DNA from: Gyromitra esculenta
Lineage: Eukaryota > Ascomycota > Pezizomycetes > Pezizales > Discinaceae
Direction: 5' to 3'
NCBI GenBank assembly: GCA_038503075.1
Contig: JBCAML010000006.1
Location: 62,001-126,000, forward strand
Length of the DNA: 64,000 nt
Notes under the pieces: generated by a model
What the model was told of the DNA's origin: nothing
The model's input: the letters and a program-made list of their open reading frames with translations, nothing else
Databases searched by the model: none
Position numbers and translations under genes: made by a program
Shown: in pieces, positions 12,126-25,200 of the stretch
How positions within the stretch are numbered: the stretch's first letter is position 1
Layout: each line of letters opens with the position of its first letter

Positions 12126-13546
12126 AGTGATGTGGCTTGAAGGGAGGAGTTGGGCGTTTTGTTTTTCTTGGTATTTTGGGCTTTTTGGGAGTGGGGAAGG
12201 AGCATAGCCGTTCATACCGGCAGTATACAAAGCGATGGCCTGGCTTGGGTTTTTTTATTTACAATTTTGGGGACTCTAATTGATGTTCAGCGTGCTTTCC
12301 CTGGACTTGGGGAGATGGGCTTCATGTATACAACTAGTTGGATATCTCGGCGTAGCGGAATACCCAATGCTGTCATGCTAGGAGTTGGCAAGATATCTAC
12401 GTAATTCATGGTTGATCTTGATGCATTATTACCAACGATCAGCGTTGTTTGTTGGCAGGGGACACGTTGATTCGGCGGACAGACATTGGTCAGCGCGCCA
12501 TGGCTAATCACTCGGCCCACTAGAGTCAAATCGAGTGCGGGGGTGGGGTGAAGCAACGTTCGAGACTATTTTAAACCCTGAGACAACCGTGGGCGGTGGC
12601 GAAAATCATGGATCGAGGCTATCCCAACAGGCGCTAAGCGACACCTTGCCCGAAAGGTGATGGGAGGACCTGCGTGGAGCTCAGTCGTGATCTGCTGGTA
12701 GCGTAGCGAGGGTAAAATTGCCAGTGAAGCGCACCCAGGCGGTTTTGTGTGATACAGGGGAGGACTCTAGGGCGGAGCGGATAGCCCCACCGTTCTGGCG
12801 GTGGTGGTGGATCGAGCGCTATGACCAAGTTTCGTTCCTACCAAACTGCGCTGTACCGGGGACAGACAACGGTAGATGAGTAATTCAGATAAGGGGTAAG
12901 GAGAAGCAAAGCAGCGCTGCACGAGCCATCACTCGGGCGGTGGACAGTCGCCAGTGCTCGACATCTCCACAAAGCGCAACTCTACGCGATCCGGACAAAC
13001 ACTTTCGCTTCCGAGCATCGGAGAAACTCGGAAACACCAGCACCACGGACCAGCAGACGATCTCTCTCTTTCTCTTTCTCTCTCTCACTTTCTCGGGTTC
13101 GGTAGTTTGAGCTCGTTTACTCGGGTAGAGTTTTTTCTCCTTCGGATGTCTGACCTTCGTGTGCGAGCAGGCACATCGATCTACTGCTCTATAGGATAGG
13201 GTTCGAGACGCCCTTGTCAGCCCGACATGGGTTGGGTTATGGTGAGAGTAGGTACGTACGCTCTAATTACGTTAAAATACTATCTGTAGGGCACTTTCGG
13301 TTTAGGGGGGTTGCGTTTTAGCGGACAGGGGTGGAGATGGCGCTAGGAGAGGAGATCAAGATTGACTCAGGGATTAGTGGATAGGCTGGCTATTGCAGAG
13401 TTGCATTCCTTTTTTTTATTGCAGACGGACGGACAGACTAGCGGACTGACGGACTGACTGATATTAGAGCTCAGTCTCAGAGATGCGATCTGAGAATCGT
13501 GAACTTTTACACCGCACACGCACACGCATTGGTAGCGAGGGTCAGG

Positions 13547-13569
13547 ACTAACTAACTAACTAACTAACT
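13547..13569. repeat. ACTA tetranucleotide microsatellite
   Basis: Five to six uninterrupted ACTA units in intergenic DNA. No function is implied. Confidence 0.85.
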
Positions 13570-14766
13570 CATGGATTCGCATGGTAGCTGCAGAGTAATT
13601 ATAAACATAGTGGATAGTGACTTCACTTCGCTCGGCCGAGTGCCAAGTACTCCACGTCCATGTCCACGCTAGCTATCTAGAGTAAAACATCGAAAGGAAC
13701 GGGCAGTCAGGCAGGGATCACTAGTAGTTAGTTTTTTGCGAGGGGGGGATAGGGGGCAGAGCAGAGGCAGAGGCAGAGGCAGAGTACATAGTTCTCTCCA
13801 AGATAGGTATCGTATCAAACTTAGTGTTTATCGAAACCTGTCTATCTCGAGATGTCAACTGTCCCCCCTCCCCTGGCACTGGCACATGACGGTTCATGGG
13901 TACGTTCCATCCATTGCATTGCATCTGCTGGTAGCCAATGCTAGCTGCTCGATACATGGGTCCGTTACGGGTCCGTGCGAGGATCTGGGTTGTGAGATGC
14001 GGGTGGTAGGGGTAGAACGTAGAAATGTCACTCCCACACACTCTGCTCCATGTGCTTCTCATAATCTAGCTTGTGCTCTAATTACGCTCGCTGTCCTTGG
14101 GGGTTTCAGAGGCAGCAGAGGGAATCTCGTTGGCGGCATATTGGAGGGGAAGCTGTGGCACGTGAAGGTAGTTGGCAGTTGCCCAGCCAGATAGGGATTG
14201 AGACGGGATACGCGGCATGGATGGTCACTCGGATATTGTGTAGATCGGCACGGACGCTCTCTCATGGGCCGCAAACAAGAATCGCGCGACAGATGGAGGG
14301 GGAGGGGGAGAAAAAGATCCCGCCCTGTTAAATTGGCGCTGTAGCTAGTGGGATGGGTTAATTTGGGATTCTCTTTTTGTGATATCACCAGGCGAGCAGG
14401 CGAGCAGGCGAGTTGCAGAGGCTGGTTGGCTGTCTGCGCATGCTGTCCCGTTCACTCCTTGCTGAAGATCCCTTGACACGTCTGCCAGGAATGGCTGGCT
14501 TATTGCGACAACAGAAGAGCGCATCACTCGGTTTCTCGTGAGCTTTTCAATGAGACAGTCAGATTGCCGAGCGATTGGAAATCACACCATCACTCCAGCC
14601 CAGACGTTGAAGGAAAGTTATTATGACGCAATAGGGATAGAGCAGGGAAAAAAAAAGAAATCTTGGAAAACGGAACTTACCCTCATTGATACTCGCAGCT
14701 CTTCAGCCCTGAGACGAAATTAGTGTTGATGTATGTGCTACACATGGTCTAGGCTTTGTATGGCAT

Positions 14767-14788
14767 CACCACCACCACCACCACCACC
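14767..14788. repeat. CAC trinucleotide microsatellite
   Basis: Seven uninterrupted CAC units. Translated it would give poly-His or poly-Thr/Pro, but no coding frame supports this. Confidence 0.85.
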
Positions 14789-15148
14789 GAAGGCTCCTGC
14801 TGATACATCCCTCCCAGGCGTGGTGTTGATCTTCTACTCCATTGAACAGTACCATCGCCCAATTTAAAATCCATTCCTATCGAGGGCTTCTGAATCGGGG
14901 AGGCCAAAAAGTAGACTCGTTGCCCATTCTAGCCCAAGTGGAATTGGCGAGACTAGCTAAAAGCTCGAACGGCTGCAAGGGGAAGATACCCACGCCCTCT
15001 CGCGAATCAAGTTCCTGGCCAATCACGACCACCATCGATAAGGCACGCTGGCTGGTAGCTTCACTGCCTCTCGACATGATTCGCAGGGTCTCAGCCGATC
15101 AGACACGCTTTCACGCTTCTGAGACAGAGATATTCACAAGATTACCAG

Positions 15149-15220
15149 CGTGACAGGTGACAAGCGACGATGCAAGCGACCCAAGATGGTACCAGAAGTG
15201 ACAAGTGACAGGTGAGAAGT
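15149..15220. repeat. Degenerate GTGACA direct repeats
   Basis: Four copies of GTGACA plus GTGACG and several GCGACG/AAGCGAC variants occur within about 70 bp. It could be a cluster of protein-binding sites or simple-sequence drift. No gene adjoins it. Confidence 0.5.
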
Positions 15221-17404
15221 GACGAGGCAAGATGAGAAGAGTGAGAGAGAGAAAGAGAGAGAGATTCGACTGTCTCAGAACGCGGGATTTCTGCCTTTTT
15301 TTATAGCTATATATTTAGTTTTCTTTTTCTCCTTAGGCTTTCTGCCCTCTTTCGTGTTATTTTGTGATACATGGCCCATAGGATAGATAGGTCTCGATTA
15401 TAATTCGCGTACGTGGGTTGGTGTTCGTGATCTCACGATGAGGTGAATATTTGTTCTGGATGGGGTCTAACTCTATCCATTAATTCATCAGTTGTAGGAC
15501 AAATAGTCTTCTCTATCCTGGTTGAGAATCAAGGAATGAATTACCGAGCGACAGCCAGGTGGCTCTGCTCAATCAGCCGTATATGCAGTTACAATAAGCA
15601 TATCCAATTAGAGCCTTTGAAAAAGACAGTGCACGGCCGCAGCTTCTACTTTATAACCAGTATGCGATCAGAGTTCGGTGTTTTTATTCCCCCGTGCTTA
15701 CATGTAATTATCGATGAGAATGTGTTACACGAGAACATGAAAAGGTACGCTGCTTAGAGGGTTTTTGAATCTCTATTATAGTTCAATAAGGGATCGGGGG
15801 AGGGGGGTAATCAGAGTTTCATTTGACACTTAAGGGTACGCCGCGGAATAACTCCTACCCGTAAATGATTGAAACTCCCAGCATCAACTACCACCTCCCT
15901 CCCCCTCCCCCTCCCCCGCGGTATACGTATTCATCTGAAAATATAGATTCAATATGAATTTTCCGCGCATCCCCTTCAGAGTGTCATGGTCAGCCATGTC
16001 CGAGTTTCCAGTTTCCAGAAAAATCTTATGCAGGCCCTGGCAGCGCAACGCATAAAATAGCTTCCAATGCAGGGGAAACCGTGATGCGGCGCCGCGGGGA
16101 GGGGAACGTCTTCCGAAACCGACAAGCTTCTGCTAAATCTTGGGTTGCATTACCTTCAACAACAGCTACTCTACAAATGGTCCGTGCAGGCAGGAGCTCA
16201 GTGATCAGCGTTAGGCATCTTCCTCCTTCCCCCTTCCCCCTCTCCCATTCCCCCTTCCCCTTAGATCGAGACAGTTCGTGAAGCGAGTGATACACACGTC
16301 GACCAACACTCGACCTTGCGATCGATCGGCCCATGCTCTAGAAGGTGGGGGGGGATCTGGTGGGGATCTACATGATGGCTTGGGGGTTGGATGCGGGATC
16401 CCGCCGGGTTACTGTATCGGGATTTCCTATTCGACGACAAAGTGTGCGGTCTGGGGAAAAGACAGTAGCTAGGTGGATTAAACAATTTCTATCTCGTTCC
16501 ATCTCAGAGCACGATATATTATTGAGCTATATGCTTCTTTTCTTCCATAAGCTATATGTGCTAGAACCATGGTCTTCTTCTCTGGGATGATGGGATCCAG
16601 TGCATCAAGAACAACCGGGGATTTAGCATTTTCTGGGACTGACAGAGTGTCCCTGGCTCAATTAACCTTTTCATGCACTTTAACCCCGTTTAAGCGTGTC
16701 CCCACATGCGATCGTTGATCGCGATCATAGAAAATCACTCACTACACAGGAAATGCGAGAAATTAAACTAAAATTTCGCATACCCTGTCAGCGCGGTGAG
16801 ACATATATGGGGTAAACTGAGAGCAAAGTAATTGGGATTAGAAGTGAATTGATATGAAAGGTGGGAAGCTACCAATTGCAATACGATTGATGCCACTCAA
16901 CCTTACATGTGCGTGGCAGGATCAAGCTAATACCAACTTTCCTAGAATATATATATACCAGCCGTTTTTTTAAGAACTACTTTCACGCCGCGCGGTGACT
17001 AGAGTAATTACTTTAGAATACAACAGCAACACGTATCACAGTCCCCCCAAAACACCAAAAATTAATTAACCCCTCCTCCCACCACCACCGCTACCATGCC
17101 AAGCTTATCCATTCCAGACCCTTGATCTTGCTCCCGGACCGATACTCCATATCAGCACACCATCCCGCATGATCACTCCGTCGTAGATCTTCAATCCTTC
17201 ATGGTCGTCGCTGTAGATCAAGCGTACGTATCCAGGGTATAGTTTTTTGTGGGATCTACCGCTCCGGTGGAAAACCGAGGGCATATATAAGACAATATAT
17301 ATATATATTAGGATAAAAGCGCATAAATAATCCAGAGAATATATCCTCGGCTACAAAAGGTTAACTTATATGTCTGACTAGTCTTAGGGTAAGGGGTCGC
17401 ATAA

Positions 17405-17424
17405 TCAGGGTTAGGGTTTGGGAT
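17405..17424 (+). repeat. Telomere-like GGGTTAGGG motif
   Basis: A short interstitial run related to TTAGGG, with a further TTAGGG-like match just upstream at about 17384. It is too short to be a telomere fusion. It may be a relic of telomere-templated break repair or a telobox-like protein site. Confidence 0.5.
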
Positions 17425-19025
17425 ATTTCTGTGCTTTTAACTTTTCTAGTCGATGCCCAGTAGTAATAAGGCGTATAGTGTGAACCGCCTAGAAATTTGA
17501 TGACCTTGATTAGTTACCTACAAGTCAGGACCAAACGTATCAGACAGGTTTAGACGAGGCTGGTTCTTCATGGTTGGGTTTGTGCAGCCGAGCTCGGTGA
17601 ATGTTACTGGTACCGACCCGTGTAGACCCGGAAAAGCTGTTTGTTTGGGGAGTTGGGGTTGTGGAAAGTTAGCCTCTAGCCGTACTCTGGAGGGTACGTG
17701 TGGTGCTCATGTAGCCATGTCTACCGTGAGCTGATATGCCGATGGCTCGCCCAAGATCCAAAATCCAGGAAACCAAAGCAACCCGGGAAAAGACCGTTCT
17801 CGGAGTTTATTTCTTGTCCGTGGCTTGAGCGTCTATCTAAAATAGTAGAGAATGAAGCATGGCAGGAATCCCGATCTCGGCTCTTGCAGCCCATGGTTCT
17901 GGATTCAATGGCGTCATCAGTTATCACCCGGACGCAGAGAGCCGAGGCTCGAAAGATATATGCGGATTCGAGCCAAGGAATCTCTATCTGATAATCGGGA
18001 GTATACCGTGAACGTAGTGCAGTTGTAGTACTCGGACGGCGCTGTCGATATGGGTTGGATATCGATTGTGACCAAAGACTCTATCACTAAAGTGGGGAAC
18101 TAGCCGTGATAGAGCCCTTCTGGTATTGCAAATTTATTGCTGACTTGGTGCTTTCCATTAAATGCCCTCAATGCTAATGTTTACCAGATCGATTATCCAG
18201 ACCAGTGGCCAATATCAGCATCACATAAGTCGGTACAGCGATTCACAACGATTCCATGTGATTAGTAATATAAACCTACAGCATTACTATATTCTGCAGA
18301 TCTTTATCGGGTGAGATTTCCTGTACTGAGAATAACGCTGTAATCCGTCGGGAAGACAGTAGCTAGCAATTGATTGCTAGAACTCGAGGGCTAACTGTAG
18401 ATCTCTACGTCTCGATATCGGTACGTGCTACCTTCAAACTTTGCATGGGGGGTTTAGCGGGGCGGGCCCTAACCCTCTACTTGTCTAGACAGCCGAAACT
18501 GGTTAGACAGGCTACTATTTAAGCTCATAATGGTAACCGTATACTCCACCGCGATAGTCGACGTATGGACTCCAATCTTCCCCTGGAGCTTGTAAGATAC
18601 TGAGCCTGGTAGTCGGACTTGGCGATTCTATAGTTGCCTGAACTTTTTTCTAGGTCGGCTACTTTGGATAGGCTCAAGCTTAGGTTGAACGTCATAGGCA
18701 TGTGTTTTAGATGCTCGATTCCAGGGACTTCATATATCCACTTCTGGTACGTCAGTCAATTGTATAGACAGTAGATATTCTAGAATCACGCGGTCTAGTC
18801 CCTGGCAGGGCCTCCGACTCCCGCCATAGCATCTTCAGAGTCATGTCCTACGTATAGATAATTTGTCTTCGTAAAATTGCTCCTCGACGTCAGACAAAAC
18901 TGTAATATTACGTACGCCACTCTATTTTCGATAAGCGATTACAGTTTGGTATGGAATTTGATTTCATCAGAGAGATCATCTCTTTAAACCTCCCGTCCGA
19001 AGGGGAATTATCCGACGTTGGAATC

Positions 19026-19033
19026 TATAAAGG
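19026..19033 (+). promoter_or_regulatory. TATA box of the GPI-protein gene
   Basis: TATAAAGG lies 179 bp upstream of the ATG at 19205. It is followed by C/T-rich leader sequence and CTTTTGA repeats just before the start. The distance leaves room for a leader of about 130-150 nt. Confidence 0.5.
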
Positions 19034-19204
19034 CATTCCCTGAAACATACCTCTTCCCTTCATTTCTGTATCTCAATCTGAAACTTGTGCATGGAGCGAC
19101 CGGTTTCCGACATTCGTTTAAACTCACTCTTTTGATCTTCCAATACCAATTTTCCACTTCGGCTTTTTTCCGCCCCGTATATTCACTCTTTTGAGACTAC
19201 AAAA

Positions 19205-20020
19205 ATGAAAGCAACACTCGCATTCGCCATGGTTGGGGCCTTTGGTACCTTTGCTGCTGCCCAAACTGGCATTGCTGTCGTTCCTGGGCCGGCCTCGAGT
19301 AACGCTCCTCAAGGAATATCTCCCGTCCCTATTTCTGGCCCTCTCCCCACATCCGGGCCAGTAGGTGCACCAGTGCCAGTGCCAGTGCCAATCCCCGCCT
19401 CCCTTCCCAGCAATGGTCCCACCGGAGTTCCAGCTTCCGCCCCTCAAGGCCCTTCGTCTGGGCCTTCTATAGGCTCTGGTACTGGATCCTCTCAGGGGCC
19501 CTCCTCCGGTGGCGTCACCGTGCGAATCGTCCCTGGACCCAATGGCGGCGGCGTCCCCGTTATCATAACTGCAAATGGACTGGAACCTGTTCAGCTTGTC
19601 GCCGGACCTAACGGCAGCCCTGTAATCCCCGGACCTAACGGCCTCATTCCTGTTGCTGCGATCATTGGCCCAAACGGCCAACCCCTCGAGCCAGTTGACC
19701 TCCCGAGCGGCGCTGCCGCACCAGGCCCAGTACCCACCGGAGCGTTCCCCAATGCTCCCCAGACCGGATCTGGATCTGGATCTTTCCCGGCGCCCGTTTC
19801 GCCCTCAACTTTAAACAATCCGAACGCGATCCCTGAACCAGTCGCCAGCGGTGCATACCCGGCTCCTAGCAATGGTGCGTTCCCGACCCCCGTCACGCCG
19901 GTCGCGGGCGGTCAGGGACAGATTCCAAGTGGCTACTACAACTCTGGTGCTAGCAGCTCTGTAGAGGCTGTTGCGACGTTCGCTCTGGTTATGTGTGGTG
20001 TTGCGGCACTGCTCGTCTAA
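19205..20020 (+). CDS. Secreted, GPI-anchored Pro/Gly-rich cell-surface protein
   Basis: A 271-aa intronless protein. Residues 1-19 form a signal peptide (MKATLAFAMVGAF..., AAA-Q cleavage site). The mature part is rich in Pro, Gly, Ser and Val, with alternating PVP runs at about 60-75. At least four GPNG motifs lie within about 50 residues in the middle, interleaved with short hydrophobic stretches such as VPVIITANG. The C-terminus has a Ser/Gly-rich omega-site region (SGASSS) followed by a hydrophobic tail of about 19 residues ending the protein, as in GPI-anchored wall proteins. There is no catalytic domain and no cysteine before the tail. It is probably attached to the plasma membrane or cell wall. 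I do not recognise a named family. The antisense strand is also open (19681-19124), a composition effect of GGN/GCN codons. Confidence 0.85.
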   Translation: MKATLAFAMVGAFGTFAAAQTGIAVVPGPASSNAPQGISPVPISGPLPTSGPVGAPVPVPVPIPASLPSNGPTGVPASAPQGPSSGPSIGSGTGSSQGPSSGGVTVRIVPGPNGGGVPVIITANGLEPVQLVAGPNGSPVIPGPNGLIPVAAIIGPNGQPLEPVDLPSGAAAPGPVPTGAFPNAPQTGSGSGSFPAPVSPSTLNNPNAIPEPVASGAYPAPSNGAFPTPVTPVAGGQGQIPSGYYNSGASSSVEAVATFALVMCGVAALLV

Positions 20021-20213
20021 GTATGTAGTTATAGAATTTAAACAGCTTCCTAGGCAGCGATTGTTTAGGCAGTCTTCGTGTACGTGTGGATGGTTGTTTT
20101 TCTGTTGGGTCGGTCGCTGGATATATGATTGTACGAACAGTGGTTTTTTTTTTTTTTAGACTTGGTGTGGTTGGGACTTAATCTCGCAGGATTGTTTCAA
20201 CGTGTTTAGTATC

Positions 20214-20230
20214 ATATATATATATATATA
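20214..20230. repeat. AT dinucleotide microsatellite
   Basis: Eight AT/TA units about 200 bp downstream of the GPI-protein stop codon. Confidence 0.85.
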
Positions 20231-22267
20231 CGTGTTATTATAGTAAGCTGCAATAAAAGTCTGGATACAAGTCAAAAAGCCTATGTTTGCTTAAAATTTC
20301 TCGATGGAGATATGGTCTTTAAATTTTGGTAGTAGCTTGCTGTTTCCATCGTAAGCCTATTCAGGGTGGGCTAACTAAGTTAAGTGGACGTGAGAAACTG
20401 AGCTCGGGATATTCGAGTTAGACCTCTGCAGGCCTGTAGTCATCCCGTGGAGCTTGAGAGACTTTTATCTCTTAGTTTATCTTCTTGACCGTTTATGGAC
20501 CTATTGCTTTGTATTTTACTCATCAAATATCACTCGATTTACGTCCTACGTGTCTCAATCATTGGCTTCCCCTGAAGACTCAGTTCCAGGTTCATAGTTA
20601 ATATTCCAAGGATTTTTATATGCTAAACAAAACCATCAACGAACTAATACTAGCTGTGTGGACCTTTGGAAATCTATATAGCCGGAACATGCACCAAAGC
20701 TTGGATACCACGAGTTTTTGCAGTGCGGGACTAGCACCACACACCACCAAAGCCCACGACTAGATTATATCTATCCCTAATCGAACCTTGCAGCTAGAGA
20801 TATATACCGAACAGTATACTAAATAAAAATACTTCCGCCAAACACCTAAACACATGCCAGATATACCGAACGCAAGCCAAAAAAAAAAATCTCGAATTTA
20901 GACCCCGCTTACCTACAGTACCATGGTAACAAGCAGTAAGTATTTGTATTTTTCTTTAAAATTCACCCGCAAGTCCTACTAGTCCTTGAGTTTGTTTACC
21001 AGGACCGGAGGGAATCGGACGCAAGTTTTCTCCGTGGCCGACCGCAGAGACAATCACCTACCCTCCCTACCCCTCCCCCCCGAATGACATACTCAAATCA
21101 ATATCTGGCCCTTATAAGAATGTTCTTCAAGAATAACCCAACTAACCGGTAGATGTCGAGGTATGGTTTAGGATTAGAGATCCAATACTAACCCTTCTTT
21201 CCCAACCTGACTGATGCCAAGCGCGTGCACGCGCCTATAGAATTCGAGAATTCGAGCCTAACTCCTTATACGAAATCTCTATGTTAACACAGCAAGATTC
21301 TAATTGGTCCACTATCTCTCGATGACGTTGGCGGGGAATTAGGTTTGGGAGGGAGGGAGGGAGCTTGTCGATGCAAGAAGTTCACTAACCCGACTCCAGT
21401 TGTCGCTAACTATAAAAAAAGGGAATAGGTTATAGAAAATTCATGATCGACAGCCAGGGACGTAAGGTTAGCCCAGATAGCCTTTTCTTGCAAGAGCTGA
21501 CAGGATCTAGGCCTCGTTAGTCAGGTTAAGATTCCATTCCATTGTACATGATATATTGTACTAGTTGCAATTGTCAGCATGCTTGGTACCTGCCGCTAGG
21601 TACCGGTTATATGACAACTGTTGGCCAACTCTACTCGAGTGACAGCGAAAGCGAGCTCTGATCATGAGCCTGGGGAAGTAAACCCTTCATGGTTCCAGAA
21701 ACCCCCCCAATCAAGGGACCCGAGTATGTTTTAGCAAAGCGCTACTGAGGTGCCCTTGATTCGCCTATGTTCGAAGAAGCTTTCGGCGGTAATGTGATGA
21801 CAATGATTGATCGCACCACTTCTACCCCACAGCAGCCCGTACCAGTGTAGGTTCTAATCTATTTAGTAGCATCTAATCATAAAACCGGCACTCTCTCAGA
21901 GTATATTTTGTCAACCGGCGAAATTGTAGTACCCGCACTCAGAGCCGCATAGAGGGACCCACTAGCAGGGGAGGGATTGTCCCAAGAAACAATACCCGCG
22001 ACGCAAGTCTACAGAAACAACACCATCAAGATAATCCCTCTCTCTCTCCCCTCGATTTATTAATGTCAGAATTCTGATTTTCCTGATTAAGCCAGGGCGC
22101 AAGCCTTTTTATCCGAGGAAGGGTTGCTCCAATGTCTAGGCCAGACCAAGTTAACCAAAAGTAGCGAACGCATGAAGTTGTGGGGGAGACTTTGCATGAT
22201 TGAAGGACTGGCGTTGAACTTCCGTTGAACTTCCGTGGAAATGTAATACATGTAGTTATCCATGAAA

Positions 22268-22294
22268 CAAAAAACAAAAAACAAAAAACAAAAA
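22268..22294. repeat. CAAAAAA heptanucleotide repeat
   Basis: About four tandem units of C followed by A6, in intergenic DNA. Confidence 0.85.
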
Positions 22295-25200
22295 GTACAC
22301 ACAGGGAAGGTGGGTTTCCTGCAATACACCGGAACTTCCACGAAAGCTGCACAGCATCCTCATCGCTAGGGAGAGGGGGGACTGAACCCTGGACTGCAAA
22401 AGCAGTGTCAGCAAATAACCATATATCAAATTCATGCGGCATTAAACAAGGCAATTGTGGAGACCTCCCTCCTAGGTATAGGTACCTGTCTATCTTGTGA
22501 TAAGGCGTTAAAGTTAATGTCACTATATTCCGAATTGCATTTCGCCAAGCTAGCTCGTGCTGAATAGGTCCCGAAACGGCTATATCGCATCGTGTTGAGT
22601 GCGATGGGGTTTTTATAAATGTGATCACTGGTGCTGCTGGCTATCTGTTCTGGTTAAATAGCAGACTTGGCGGTAATCACGCCTCAGAACCCCTGGTGTC
22701 GTTGTATTACAGAAAGTCACAACCTGGCTATTATCAAAGCTACCGCACTGGGAAGGGTGATGAAATTGGTACGGTATTCGTACACCATTCTCACGAATGC
22801 GGGAGCAAATCGGTAGTGCTACAGAGTTCTCAAAGGTAATACGGTGGTCATCCCGACTTATTCTTACACTTTCTAATAATATGGTACCAAAAACACCCTA
22901 CTTTCCGGTACTGTGGTTGAGTAATTGCTGAACTCAGGGTATCCCTCGTCATTCCCAAGACGGATTCATTGATCAACGACTTGGATGCTGTACCACGGCT
23001 GCGATTTCCCATGACGGCTGCGGGCCTTTCGTATGAACTTCTTGAGCCTTCTCTCGGAATCTCGCCGCAACTCAGTACCTGGCTGATATCCACGATACAC
23101 GAGATAGATATTACCACTAAAACCTAATTTAGGTAGCATGGAGATTAGTTCCGGAAATGTTGTAGTACCGTGCTTACGCGCTAGCTCCTTCGTGTATTAT
23201 CACGAGAGGCAAATACATGTAGGCATAGCTAAAACAGAGAAAGAAGTGTTTAAGAAACGTATCAGACAAATACATACGCCTTGCGGAGATTTACCGTAGA
23301 TCAAGGAGGATATCTCAGATGCAATAATTTATTACTCAAAACACATGTCGCAGCTATTCCTCTGTAGCATAGAGAAAACAGCCTTGCACACCACAAATCT
23401 CCAGCTTGAATTTAAGCCTCTCCCAACGCCTGCGTTATTTCTATGAATTTTGATGACTCGCCCAGCAGTCCGTGACTGAGGGCCTAGATGCAACACTGAT
23501 AGAAGGGATTAGAGTGGCGCAGCACCGTGCATCTAGAATCATTTATAGGCCACGTTCAGAAAGACTCGGAGAAAGTAGAATTGGGAAATAACGGGTAGAA
23601 AGCCCCTTTGGTGTTTGGTAGAGGTTATGCAAGTTGAACCAACAAGCAAATAATACAAATAGGCACACCCTGCAGAGTGATGCTTCATGATTGGAGATCA
23701 CATGACTTCGCGTTTTCGTTGAAACACCTTTTTAGGGCGAAACCGCCACTCAGGCTGACGAGAGAGCGTGAAACGCCAAGAATTAATTGATTTCTACGAA
23801 ATTAAGCCCAGATCTCAATCATCCAATCTTAACAATAACCTCTTCTTGATAGCAAGGAGAAAAAGTGGGTTGTCCGTTATACCGGCGAAAGTAAATTACA
23901 AAATGGCAAATACGAACAACGTGCGGGCACAAATCCGAGAAAACCCCGCCGAAGAAAATAAATAAATAAATCTCAGGTTGCACTCGTGACCAAACGTGAA
24001 CTCTTCAAGCTGAATCACCACAGTTCAGGGACTAGAAGAATTCGCTTGCGCCCCACATTCGCGAACCCCCATACGAGGTATGTACACCCATAAGCTACGC
24101 GAGGAATTCCATGTCCTCGCGATGCCCGACAGGCCCCACCAGAAAGCAGGTATTAGATATTGCGACTCATATAACGGGGGCAAGTGGCGTTGAAATACGT
24201 ATCCACTGGAAGCCTGTGACCTCTAGGGCAATGGTCACCTTGAACTCAAAGATACGAGGCTGATGGGAATCTGAGTTTAAACAGTTTAAGATGACCTCCA
24301 TTGCCAGCAAGAGCAAACGGCTATTGCATGCGATGGATCGCCGTAGTCGCTATCGTTTTAAGATAGCGGTACATAGTCGAGAGCACAGCCGGCTAATTGA
24401 CTGAGGCGATGAGAGGAAGAGCAGAGGAATCAGGGCCTGAACTTACTTTAATGAACACTCTCTTTTCTTGATGCCCATCAGAGCAGAAAAGCCGCTCACG
24501 ATCAAGCTTGGAATATGAGGAAGATACATATCACACGGGGTCGTATGGTCGTCATTGGTGGACACTTTGTCTGGACCTGTCAGTCTCGGGTTGGCTGGTC
24601 TAGATTTGGCAATTTCCGAGCTGTAGATCACCACCAGTCTCCAACAGCGAATTTAAACCACTCAAGCACCATCGCCAGGGCCTCGACCAAACAACCAGTC
24701 AACAAACAAACGAGGAGAGAGGTTTGCGGGTGTTTCCCAGCCTATCGCGTTCGAGAGATCGATCACCCATCTTCCCGCCTCGTGACTGGGAACCGAGCTG
24801 CACACTAATGCAGGGCAGGGATGAGGTCGCCTCTTGCGAAAAGCTTCGCCGTTCGCTTTCGCCATTCGCTCTCGCGAAATTCGAGACAGGAAATGTTTAA
24901 GGGTCGCGTGGTTTGGCAGCAGCCGAGTGGCCCAATCACCGTGACGTCCGTGGAGTATGTAATACAGCACTGATGCTAAGTAACACCGAAGCCATCGCCA
25001 ATAAAACGCGCATGTTCTAGACTCTTGCCTCATTTCCTTCGCTCAGTGGGCAAGACAGATGTGATGTATCGCTCTTGCATCTTGACATTTAGGTTCGTGA
25101 ATGTTCGTGATGTGTGCAATTGCAAGCATAGCATTTACTGTACTGATCGAGTCCGGGACACCCAGTACCACCGATACGCTCTGGATTATTATAGGGTTAC

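Larger units (their letters stand above)
12126..19025. other. Gene-poor stretch, about 6.9 kb
   Basis: No open frame with recognisable domains or a convincing splice pattern. The interval holds several simple repeats (13547-13569, 14767-14788), a CT-rich tract at 13060-13095, TGACA-like direct repeats at 15149-15220, and a C-rich tract at 15897-15917. A perfect hairpin GCGATC-GTT-GATCGC lies near 16708, a telomere-like motif near 17408, and TACATGTA at 15699-15706. An unannotated non-coding RNA cannot be excluded. Confidence 0.5.

Noticed and set aside
19124..19681. 185-codon antisense frame over the GPI-protein gene
   Set aside because: It mirrors Gly/Ala/Pro-rich codons of the sense gene, lacks its own signals and has no plausible domain.
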